Shown: piece after piece, positions 1 to 5,711 of the stretch | Position numbering within the stretch: position 1 is the first letter of the stretch | How the letters are laid out: each line of letters begins with the position of its first letter | The notes under the pieces: generated by a model | What the model was told of the DNA's origin: nothing | Databases searched by the model: none | Seen by the model: the letters and a program-made list of their open reading frames with translations, nothing else | Program-made: the position numbers and the translations under genes | DNA from: an uncultured Ruminococcus sp. | GTDB taxonomy: Bacteria > Bacillota > Clostridia > Oscillospirales > Ruminococcaceae | Assembly (NCBI GenBank): GCA_947167535.1 | Contig: CAMVIL010000062.1 | Location: 1-6,945, forward strand | Reading direction: 5' to 3' | Length of the DNA stretch: 6,945 bases

Positions 1-792
1 GCCCAGAGCCGCCGCACACTTCACGGCGTTCTCGATAGCGCCGTTTGTGCCTACCGCCTCGATGACAACATCTGCGCCCACGCCGTCGGTCAGCGCCTTG
101 ACGCCCTCGTCAGCTGCGACTTCCTTAGTATTCACGATATCAAAGCCCAGCTTCTTTGCGTACTCGAGCTTCTCGGAATTTCTGCCGAGAATGATGACCT
201 TTCCGCTGCCCGCTCTCTTTCTTGCGAAGAAACCGATGAGCAGTGCGATAGTGCCCGTGCCGACTACGGCCACGTTCATGCCTTCCTTGATACCGCCCAG
301 ATTCGCCGCGTGGATAGATACCGCCGCAGGCTCACAGAGCGCCGCTACGCGATAGTCAAGCTCGTCCGAGAAGGGAACGAGATTCCATACCGGCGCCACC
401 AGATACTCCGCGAATGCGCCGTCCTGACGCGAGCCGAAGTAGCTGTATCCCGAGCACTGCGCCCACTCCTGCTTCTGGCAGGCTCTGCACTTGCGGCAGG
501 GCAGCATCGGGAACACGCAGGAGCGTCTGCCCAGCAGACTCTCGTCAACGCCGTCGCCTACCGCCACTATCTGCCCCGAGAACTCGTGTCCAGGAACGGT
601 GGGGAAGTGGTAGGTGCCGTTTGTAAAGATACGCGGGATATCGCTGGAACAGATACCGCAGGCTTTCACCTTAAGCAGCACCGTCCCCGCCTCAAGCGCG
701 GGAACATCATGATCCTCGTATCTCAAGTCGCCCACCCCGTGCAGGTTGAGCGTTTTCATGGTTTTAGGATAACTTTCCAAAAGACTTTTCAT
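1..792 (-). CDS. Zinc-dependent medium-chain polyol-phosphate dehydrogenase (TarJ/GatD-like), 3' end outside window
   Basis: Only the first 264 residues are present; the frame stays open to base 1, so the protein continues past the left edge. It is a medium-chain dehydrogenase/reductase. The N-terminal GroES-like domain holds catalytic zinc ligands at C45 (in CGICSSD), H69-E70 (in PGHEFSG) and E154 (in CEPAAV). A structural zinc lobe has C99, C102, C105 and C113. The Rossmann fold starts at VVGTGTIA (about 176-183). After the second strand the residues are GRN (203-205) where NAD-specific members usually have Asp, so NADP(H) use is plausible. IPRIF followed by YHFPTVPGHEFSG resembles galactitol-1-phosphate 5-dehydrogenase-like proteins. 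The start has AGAGAGGA at 801-808, 8 nt upstream; an internal ATG at 759 lacks such a site. It lies 22 nt after the TarI-like gene, which suggests the TarJ role of reducing ribulose 5-phosphate (or a related ketose phosphate) to a polyol phosphate. Substrate is inferred. Confidence 0.88.
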   Translation of the reverse strand, partial: MKSLLESYPKTMKTLNLHGVGDLRYEDHDVPALEAGTVLLKVKACGICSSDIPRIFTNGTYHFPTVPGHEFSGQIVAVGDGVDESLLGRRSCVFPMLPCRKCRACQKQEWAQCSGYSYFGSRQDGAFAEYLVAPVWNLVPFSDELDYRVAALCEPAAVSIHAANLGGIKEGMNVAVVGTGTIALLIGFFARKRAGSGKVIILGRNSEKLEYAKKLGFDIVNTKEVAADEGVKALTDGVGADVVIEAVGTNGAIENAVKCAAALG

Positions 793-814
793 ATTAAATA
801 TCCTCTCTATCAGC

Positions 815-1531
815 CTATCTTAGACTGCCGTTCTTTCTCATCAGCATTTTTACCATCGTAAGATCGCTGTCGGTGGTTATCTTGAAGTTGATCGCGTCGC
901 CCTCGATTATGTAGATGGGCTGACCGTTCATCGTGCATATCTGCGAGGTGCCGGTGATCTTCTCCCTCTGCTCTTCGGACAGCGCGTCCTGCATCTCGAT
1001 GAAGCGCTTGAGCCTGAAACTGTCGGGAGCCTGACCGCAGTAAAGCTCGCTTCTCGCGGGGATGTCGTCCACCACGTCGCCCTTGACAGAGTGCAGTATC
1101 GTGTCCGCACAGGGAAGTCCGCACACGCAGGCGCCGTACTTGCCCGCACAGTCAATGCTGTCGTTCAATATCTTCTCGGTGACAAAAGGTCTCACCGCAT
1201 CATGGATAACGATAACGTCGTCCTCGCCGATACCCTCGTCACGCTCTATGGCAGAGGTCACGTTGTGTATCGAATCCATTCTCTCCTTGCCGCCCGCGAT
1301 TATACGCACGCGGTTGCGGTCCTTGACGTACTCCTTCACCTTGCTCTCGAGGTACTCGATGTAGTCCTCGCGCGCCGCGATGTAGATGTAGTCGAACCGC
1401 TGTACTTTAAGCATACCCATAAGCGTGAATACTATAATAGGCATACCGTCTATCTCGATAAACTGCTTGGGCACGTTCGAGCTCTTTACTCTCGTTCCGC
1501 TTCCGCCCGCAAGCATTGCTCCGTATATCAT
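815..1531 (-). CDS. tarI: IspD/TarI family cytidylyltransferase, probable ribitol-5-phosphate (or related polyol-phosphate) cytidylyltransferase
   Basis: This 238-residue protein has the length and motif order of the IspD/TarI nucleotidyltransferases, which couple CTP to a polyol phosphate to give a CDP-polyol and pyrophosphate. The CTP-binding loop is LAGGSGTRV (7-15), followed by NVPKQF (19-24). GGKERMDSI (80-88) and VIHDAVRPFV (108-117) are the central motifs. IPARSELYCGQAPDSF (157-172) and a late NFKITTDSDL resemble TarI (IPDRSKLYQGQTPQTF, NFKITT) more than housekeeping IspD. The operon context, next to a dehydrogenase and a TagF-like transferase, supports TarI; MEP-pathway IspD remains the alternative. 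A GTG at 1540 could start three codons earlier, but GAAGGA at 1543-1548 is only 2 nt from it and 11 nt from the ATG at 1531, and TarI/IspD proteins normally begin right at this strand, so ATG is preferred. The gene follows the upstream stop by 18 nt. Confidence 0.87.
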   Translation of the reverse strand: MIYGAMLAGGSGTRVKSSNVPKQFIEIDGMPIIVFTLMGMLKVQRFDYIYIAAREDYIEYLESKVKEYVKDRNRVRIIAGGKERMDSIHNVTSAIERDEGIGEDDVIVIHDAVRPFVTEKILNDSIDCAGKYGACVCGLPCADTILHSVKGDVVDDIPARSELYCGQAPDSFRLKRFIEMQDALSEEQREKITGTSQICTMNGQPIYIIEGDAINFKITTDSDLTMVKMLMRKNGSLR

Positions 1532-1542
1532 TCTGTCCACTG

Positions 1543-1548
1543 TCCTTC
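1543..1548 (-). promoter_or_regulatory. Ribosome binding site deciding the tarI start
   Basis: GAAGGA on the minus strand. It is 11 nt before the ATG at 1531 but only 2 nt before the in-frame GTG at 1540, so it favours the ATG. It sits immediately before the TAA of the preceding gene (1550-1552) on the map, so it lies in the very short junction, consistent with translational coupling. Confidence 0.55.
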
Positions 1549-1549
1549 G

Positions 1550-2857
1550 TTATATCTTGATCTTCTTGTCCTTAGGCATGAACGCGTTTCTCGCCGCCAC
1601 AGAATACCTCACGCACTTGCAGTTGATTATCCTGTTGAGACGCTCGTTCTTCCTTTCGAGCTCGTTCTTCTGTCTGGTCAGAGCCTCGAGGTCCTTTTTA
1701 AGCTTGTCAAGCTCCTTGTTCCTGTCGGAGAGCTTTTTCTCGGTTTCCTTGAGCTTGGTCTTTGTGCTGTCAAGGCTGCCCTTGGTCTTTTCGAGACTTG
1801 CCTGAGTTTTCTTCAGTCCGTTGTCCAGATCGCGTATCTTGTGTATGTCCCCGCGGGTGACGTCGAACCATTTGTCCATCGCCTCGCGCATGGCGTCGTG
1901 CCGCCAGCGTATCATCTCGTTCTCGTCGTAGTTGAGGGGACACAGCTCCTCGGGAGTACCGTGGACGTCCTTGTACTTCTCGGCGAAGTCCTTGACCTGC
2001 TTGATAAGCGCCTCGCGGTAGGGTACATAGTCCAGCTTGTTGGGAGGCGGGTTGGTGACGTCGTAGATAAATTTACCCGAAATGAAGTCCTCGCGCCTGC
2101 TGTAATGCAGCCACTCCTTGTAGGGCTCGAACCGTATGCCGGGACGCTCGTTGTTGAGCAGCAGCACGGGAACTCCCATCGCAAGACAGGGCAGCGCACA
2201 GTGCAGTCTTCTCGTCACGACGCACTTGGCGTTCTGGTATGTCCCCAGCAGCCATTCCACATACTCCACTCTCTCTTCCCAGGTAGCGTCAGAATCGCGG
2301 TAGTCCTTGTAATGCTTTATGTCTCTGTGCTCGATGCCGGTGCCTTCCAGCAGCTTTTTTACGTGATTAGTGCTCGGGTCGCCGATGTCGACGGTGACTA
2401 CATATTCCCGCTCGGGCTTGACCTTCGGCTGCTGAGGCAGCGTCAGCGTTATGCAGCCCGAGAAATAGCAGTCTATCCCAAGCTTTTCAAAGGTACGCTT
2501 GGTGAACAGGTCGCGGCAGCCGATACCGCCGCAGGCGTTTAAGTACTCCTTCGACATTCCCGTGAGGAATTCTGTGGTCACGGGCGAGCCGTCCTGCTTT
2601 GCCCTGGCGTTGTCGGTGTAGTGGATGCCGGTGAACAGCGGCACGATGTACTTGCTGGGCGGCCAGTTCCATTTGTGCCACATATACCATGCAGCCATGA
2701 CCACCGCAACAGGCTCGCCGTCGTCGCTGACAAAGCTGTCGAGCTTCTCGCGGTCGAGGAAATAATCCACCGACGGCAGCAGCTTCCATGCCGCGTATGC
2801 CTGTATATCGTCGCCGATATTCTGCGTGTACTTATGCATCATTATGCCGAACTTCAT
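1550..2857 (-). CDS. Polysaccharide pyruvyl transferase family protein with long C-terminal leucine-heptad coiled coil (paralogue 1)
   Basis: The 435-residue protein belongs to the polysaccharide pyruvyl transferase family (Pfam PS_pyruv_trans type), whose characterised members transfer pyruvate from phosphoenolpyruvate to glycan sugars as a ketal. Visible landmarks are the N-terminal TQNIGDDIQ (11-19), AAWYMW then NWPPS (55-68), GCRD (113-116), SGCITLTLP (133-141), HYKDYR with SDATWEER (182-196), and VVTRRLHCALPCLAMGVPV (213-231). The R-L-H triplet (217-219) matches the region that binds PEP in studied members. No signal peptide or membrane span is seen. After the catalytic part, residues 347-409 form nine uninterrupted heptads with Leu at 348, 355, 362, 369, 376, 383 and 390, and a second stripe at 386, 393, 400 and 407. 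The end carries a basic MPKDKKIKI tail. ATG has AGGAGG at 2865-2870 with 7 nt spacing. It is a tandem paralogue of the gene at 2901-4166. Ketal-transfer activity and substrate are inferred from family only. Confidence 0.88.
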   Translation of the reverse strand: MKFGIMMHKYTQNIGDDIQAYAAWKLLPSVDYFLDREKLDSFVSDDGEPVAVVMAAWYMWHKWNWPPSKYIVPLFTGIHYTDNARAKQDGSPVTTEFLTGMSKEYLNACGGIGCRDLFTKRTFEKLGIDCYFSGCITLTLPQQPKVKPEREYVVTVDIGDPSTNHVKKLLEGTGIEHRDIKHYKDYRDSDATWEERVEYVEWLLGTYQNAKCVVTRRLHCALPCLAMGVPVLLLNNERPGIRFEPYKEWLHYSRREDFISGKFIYDVTNPPPNKLDYVPYREALIKQVKDFAEKYKDVHGTPEELCPLNYDENEMIRWRHDAMREAMDKWFDVTRGDIHKIRDLDNGLKKTQASLEKTKGSLDSTKTKLKETEKKLSDRNKELDKLKKDLEALTRQKNELERKNERLNRIINCKCVRYSVAARNAFMPKDKKIKI

Positions 2858-2864
2858 TCTGTCG

Positions 2865-2870
2865 CCTCCT
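2865..2870 (-). promoter_or_regulatory. Strong ribosome binding site of paralogue 1
   Basis: A full AGGAGG on the minus strand, 7 nt before the ATG at 2857. It is the best Shine-Dalgarno match in the operon, so paralogue 1 may be translated at least as strongly as its upstream neighbour. Confidence 0.75.
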
Positions 2871-2900
2871 CTGGCGTACCATTGTCATATATCTTTGTTT

Positions 2901-4166
2901 TTACTGCTTGTTCTCCTGCTCTGCCTTGAGTCTTTCCTTCTCCTGCTGAGCCTTGAGCTTCTCCGCCTCGATGCGGGCGGCTCTTATCTCTTCGTAGCTG
3001 CGTATCTTCTTGTTCTTTGGCATCAGCATATTCCTGAGCTTTATCGCCTTCTGCACGCTGCTGCAGGACAGCACCTTCCGCTGATGAATGACCTCGCGCT
3101 TCATTTCCTCGTAGTCCTTGAATGTGTGCCTCAGCTCCTTGAGCTCACGCTCCTCGGCGTCGGTGACCTTGAACCACGCGTTCATGCACTCGCGCATGGT
3201 CTTGGCCTTCCACTTGTAAAGCTCCTCCTCGGTGTAGGTGGTCTTTACGTAATCCTTCGGGTCGCCGTTCTCGTCCTTGTACTTCTCGACGAACTCTTCG
3301 ATGGACTTTATCATTGCCTCCCTGACAGGCAGATACTTCTTGCTGTTCTGGGGGGGATTCAGAAAATCATACTTGAACTTCTCCGCAAGGAAAGTCTTGT
3401 AGGTGCAGTGCTTTATCCAGTCGTAGTAGGGATCGAAACGTCCCGATACGGGGCGCTTGTGCCTGTTGGTAACGAACACCGGAACCTCCATCGCAAGACA
3501 TGGCAGCGCACAGTGGAGTCTTCTGGTCACGACGCACTTTGCGTTCTGATAGATGGTCAGCAGCTCGACTACTGCCTTCTCGCGCTCTTCCCATGTGGCG
3601 TCGCTGTTACGGTAGTCCTTGTAGTGGGTGGTCTCGATTATCTCGCACCTTCCCGCTACTATCTCCTTGAGCTTCTTGAGTATCTCGGGCGGAAGATCCA
3701 CCGCGCAGATGTACTCCTTCTCGGGAGTCTTCTTCTCCATCTTAGGCAGCGTCAGAGTGATGCAGCCCGAGAAGAAAGCGTCCAGACCCAGCTCCTTGAA
3801 CTTGTTGAGGGTGTACATATCGCGGCAGCCCACGGGACCGTTGGCGTTCATGTACTCGGCGCCGCAGCCCGTCAGGAACTCCGTCTTAACGGGACTTCCC
3901 ACCTGCTCGCTGGCCTGATGGTCGGAAAAGTGCATTCCCGTCAGCAGCGGCACGATGTAATCGGAAGGCGGCCAGTTCCACTTGTTCCACATATACCACG
4001 CTGCCATAAGCACCGCAGCGGGCTTGCCGTCCTCGGTGCGGAACTCGTCCAGACACTCGCGGTCAAGGAAGTAATCTGTATGCGGCAAATGCTGCATGGC
4101 GGCAAACGTCTGGATATCGTCACCGATATTCTGTGTCGTCTTGTGCATTATTACTCCGAACTTCAT
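2901..4166 (-). CDS. Polysaccharide pyruvyl transferase family protein, tandem paralogue 2, with charged helical C-terminal tail
   Basis: This 421-residue protein aligns with the next gene almost without gaps through the catalytic region: TQNIGDDIQ (11-19), AAWYMWNKWNWPPS (55-68), GCRD (113-116), SGCITLTLP (133-141), HYKDYRNSDATWEERE (from 181) and VVTRRLHCALPCLAM with R-L-H at 216-218. It is therefore a putative PEP-dependent pyruvyl transferase acting on a cell-surface glycan; the acceptor is unknown. Its C-terminus differs from the paralogue. The helix after the catalytic part is short (about 35 residues), and a 33-residue Glu/Lys/Ala/Gln-rich helix is added after the shared MPKNKKI motif (382-388). 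A TTG at 4169 is in frame one codon upstream, but AAAGGAG at 4174-4180 is 7 nt from the ATG at 4166, and the ATG aligns with the MKFG start of the paralogue. It is separated by 58 nt from the upstream transferase gene and by 43 nt from the next gene, so co-transcription is likely. Confidence 0.87.
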   Translation of the reverse strand: MKFGVIMHKTTQNIGDDIQTFAAMQHLPHTDYFLDRECLDEFRTEDGKPAAVLMAAWYMWNKWNWPPSDYIVPLLTGMHFSDHQASEQVGSPVKTEFLTGCGAEYMNANGPVGCRDMYTLNKFKELGLDAFFSGCITLTLPKMEKKTPEKEYICAVDLPPEILKKLKEIVAGRCEIIETTHYKDYRNSDATWEEREKAVVELLTIYQNAKCVVTRRLHCALPCLAMEVPVFVTNRHKRPVSGRFDPYYDWIKHCTYKTFLAEKFKYDFLNPPQNSKKYLPVREAMIKSIEEFVEKYKDENGDPKDYVKTTYTEEELYKWKAKTMRECMNAWFKVTDAEERELKELRHTFKDYEEMKREVIHQRKVLSCSSVQKAIKLRNMLMPKNKKIRSYEEIRAARIEAEKLKAQQEKERLKAEQENKQ

Positions 4167-4173
4167 CAATATG

Positions 4174-4180
4174 CTCCTTT
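4174..4180 (-). promoter_or_regulatory. Ribosome binding site deciding the paralogue-2 start
   Basis: AAAGGAG on the minus strand, 7 nt before the ATG at 4166 and 4 nt before the in-frame TTG at 4169. The spacing selects the ATG, in agreement with the start of the tandem paralogue. Confidence 0.7.
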
Positions 4181-4224
4181 ACTAAGGCAATGCCGCACAG
4201 CTGTCATGCAGTCCAAGCCCCATA

Positions 4225-5415
4225 TCATTTTCCTGTAATGTAATCAGCTATACGCTCCGCCGAATGTCCGTCGCAGGCTCCCATGAACCTGTCCCTGAAC
4301 CGCCGGAGCTGCTCACGCTGCTCCTCGCCGGCGCCGCAGAGCGCCTCAATACAGCTCTCATATAACTCTTCCTCACTGCGGACTATCCGCCCCGGAAGAA
4401 AATCATTGTCGTATTTATAATAAAAGCCTCTGTAATCGTAAAACTCATCGAGGTCGTAGGCGTAAAAGACCATCGGCCTCAGAAACAGCGAATACTCAAA
4501 TATCAGCGAGGAATAGTCGGTCACGACAGCGTCGCTGACAAACAAAAGCTCCTCTATCCTCATGGTCTCGCTGACGTCGAAGACCCTGTCGCGGCAGCTC
4601 TTTGGTATCTTCGTCTTCGCCCTGACAAAACCGTGCTGCTTTATCAGAAGCACCGCTCCGTCGCCTAATGCATCGGCTAATTTTTCAATATCAAACATCT
4701 TCGGCGGCTGAGCGTCGTCCGCATCGCCGCGGTAGGTCGGCGCGTAAAGCAGCACCCTGCGCCCCTCAGCCTGCGGATACTTCTCGTAAAGCTTCTTAAA
4801 GGAAGCCTCGCGGTTGCTCTCGTCGAAGAAATAATCCGTCCGCGCAACGCCTGTCGCCCTGACGCATTTTTTGCCGCTCCTGTCAAACCCGAAGGCCTCG
4901 TTGAAATGCGGTATGCACTCTTTGCTGCTCACCGTCACCAGCGAGTAGTTTACGTGGGCGGGGAACTTGTCCAGCTCCTCGGGATCCTGCCCGAAGCTGA
5001 GCCCCGCGATGGAATACCCCCACTTCTTGAAGGCGCCGCAGCTGTGCCAGGTCTGTATCAGCCTGCACCCACGCCGAAGCCTGAAGGCTCCGAACAGATT
5101 GCAGGTGTCGTCTATCAGCACCGTTCCCGCCTTCGGCAGCAGAAAGCAGAGTTTCAGATATCTCATAAGATACCCCATGCCGCCCGCGTTGTTGTGGATA
5201 TAGTACACCTCGCAGTGCTTGCCGCGCCGCTGCAGTTCGTTGAATATCGGGATATAGGTATCGGTCAGGAACCCGTGCCTGACCTCGCAGAAAAGGGTGA
5301 GCTCCCTGTCCATCGGACGCAGGCAGCCGAGGGCGTAAGCCGCGGGGTAAACGACACGGAAAGCCAAAAGCTTTACCGTCTCACGCAGTTTAAGTTTTAA
5401 CGCTGCCGTACCCAC
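4225..5415 (-). CDS. CDP-glycerol/CDP-ribitol polyolphosphotransferase family protein (TagB/TagF/TarL-like)
   Basis: A 396-residue peripheral membrane GT-B-type enzyme of the CDP-glycerol glycerophosphotransferase family, which transfers polyol phosphate from a CDP-polyol to a lipid-linked or growing teichoic-acid chain at the inner membrane face. Residues 6-32 form a basic/hydrophobic N-terminal segment suited to membrane contact. Family motifs follow in order: QTWHSCGAFKKWGYS (121-135), VSSKECIPHFNEAFG (162-176), GVARTD (189-194), LLYAPTYRGD (222-231), LLIKQHGFV (256-264), IEELLFVSDAVVTDYSSLIF (287-306), then FYAYDLDEF and YRGFYY. The two family histidines, H124 and H261, are present. The length fits a single-domain TagB/TagF core without the TagF N-terminal extension. 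The start is GTG with GAGGGGG at 5426-5432, 10 nt upstream; no better in-frame start keeps the N-terminal segment. It is the first gene of the leftward operon. Glycerol versus ribitol cannot be decided from sequence; the tarI-like neighbour favours ribitol or a similar polyol. Confidence 0.9.
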   Translation of the reverse strand: MGTAALKLKLRETVKLLAFRVVYPAAYALGCLRPMDRELTLFCEVRHGFLTDTYIPIFNELQRRGKHCEVYYIHNNAGGMGYLMRYLKLCFLLPKAGTVLIDDTCNLFGAFRLRRGCRLIQTWHSCGAFKKWGYSIAGLSFGQDPEELDKFPAHVNYSLVTVSSKECIPHFNEAFGFDRSGKKCVRATGVARTDYFFDESNREASFKKLYEKYPQAEGRRVLLYAPTYRGDADDAQPPKMFDIEKLADALGDGAVLLIKQHGFVRAKTKIPKSCRDRVFDVSETMRIEELLFVSDAVVTDYSSLIFEYSLFLRPMVFYAYDLDEFYDYRGFYYKYDNDFLPGRIVRSEEELYESCIEALCGAGEEQREQLRRFRDRFMGACDGHSAERIADYITGK

Positions 5416-5474
5416 TCCGACGAAGCCCCCTCGTTCATGCAGAAAATGTAAAATATTTATACAAACACATCTTA

Positions 5475-5503
5475 ATTATATCATATCCCCGTAAAAGTGT
5501 CAA
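5475..5503 (-). promoter_or_regulatory. Consensus sigma-A promoter of the leftward operon
   Basis: On the minus strand, TTGACA (5498-5503) and TATAAT (5475-5480) are separated by exactly 17 bp, and TG lies one base before the -10 (extended -10). Transcription should start near 5468, giving a leader of about 50 nt before the GTG at 5415. All consensus positions match, so basal activity should be high unless repressed. Confidence 0.88.
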
Positions 5504-5526
5504 GCGTGACTCAGTTATCAAAACGC

Positions 5527-5553
5527 CGATATTTGCGCGGCGGCGCGATATTT
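5527..5553. repeat. Direct repeat CGATATTT in the divergent intergenic region
   Basis: CGATATTT occurs at 5527-5534 and 5546-5553, spaced 19 bp start to start, with a GC-only block between the copies. It lies between the two divergent promoters. It may be a regulator site or part of a small element; no known motif is recognised. Confidence 0.35.
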
Positions 5554-5601
5554 TTCTGTATCAATCCATCAATCTGCCGCCGATAAGTACGGACAATCGC
5601 G

Positions 5602-5628
5602 AAAAAGTGTGAGTATTCTGCACTTTTT
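5602..5628. repeat. Inverted repeat upstream of the kinase promoter, possible operator
   Basis: Perfect 8-bp arms AAAAAGTG (5602-5609) and CACTTTTT (5621-5628) are separated by 11 bp, about two helical turns from centre to centre, and end 4 bp before the -35 box. A related AAAAGTGT lies at 5493-5500, overlapping the -35 of the opposite promoter. The arrangement fits a dimeric regulator site, but no regulator is encoded here and the AT-rich arms could be chance. Confidence 0.4.
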
Positions 5629-5632
5629 ACGG

Positions 5633-5661
5633 TTGACAATCCCTTGCTGTGCTGTTATAAT
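5633..5661 (+). promoter_or_regulatory. Consensus sigma-A promoter of the lipid kinase gene
   Basis: TTGACA (5633-5638), a 17-bp spacer, and TATAAT (5656-5661), again with TG one base before the -10. The expected start is near 5668, leaving a leader of about 45 nt. AAAGGA at 5694-5699 serves as the ribosome site, 12 nt from the ATG at 5712, which is slightly long. Confidence 0.9.
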
Positions 5662-5711
5662 AAATAAAGACAGACAACAAACGAAAAACAGAGAAAGGAC
5701 GCTATAAATAA

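Noticed and set aside
310..861. Rightward frame of 183 codons across the dehydrogenase start
   Set aside because: It overlaps the zinc-binding dehydrogenase coding frame on the other strand and matches no family.
1091..2542. Long rightward reading frame of 483 codons opposite the paralogue-1 and tarI genes
   Set aside because: It is antisense to two genes with clear family motifs, has no ribosome site, and its composition (Leu/Val/His-rich) is what GC-biased codon use on the other strand produces.
4167..4224. Possible internal promoter or terminator in the 58-nt gap after the TagF-like gene
   Set aside because: No hairpin with a T run and no convincing -35/-10 pair; only the ribosome site is clear.
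2826..4238. Rightward reading frame of 470 codons opposite paralogue 2
   Set aside because: Same reason: a mirror of a real gene. A similar frame opposite both paralogues is expected because the genes are homologous.
5397..5438. ATG-started 13-codon leftward peptide (MNEGASSEWVRQR) overlapping the TagF-like gene start, as a leader peptide or a frameshifted true start
   Set aside because: No ribosome site precedes its ATG, it has no amino-acid run typical of attenuators, and the GTG frame gives a normal family N-terminus.
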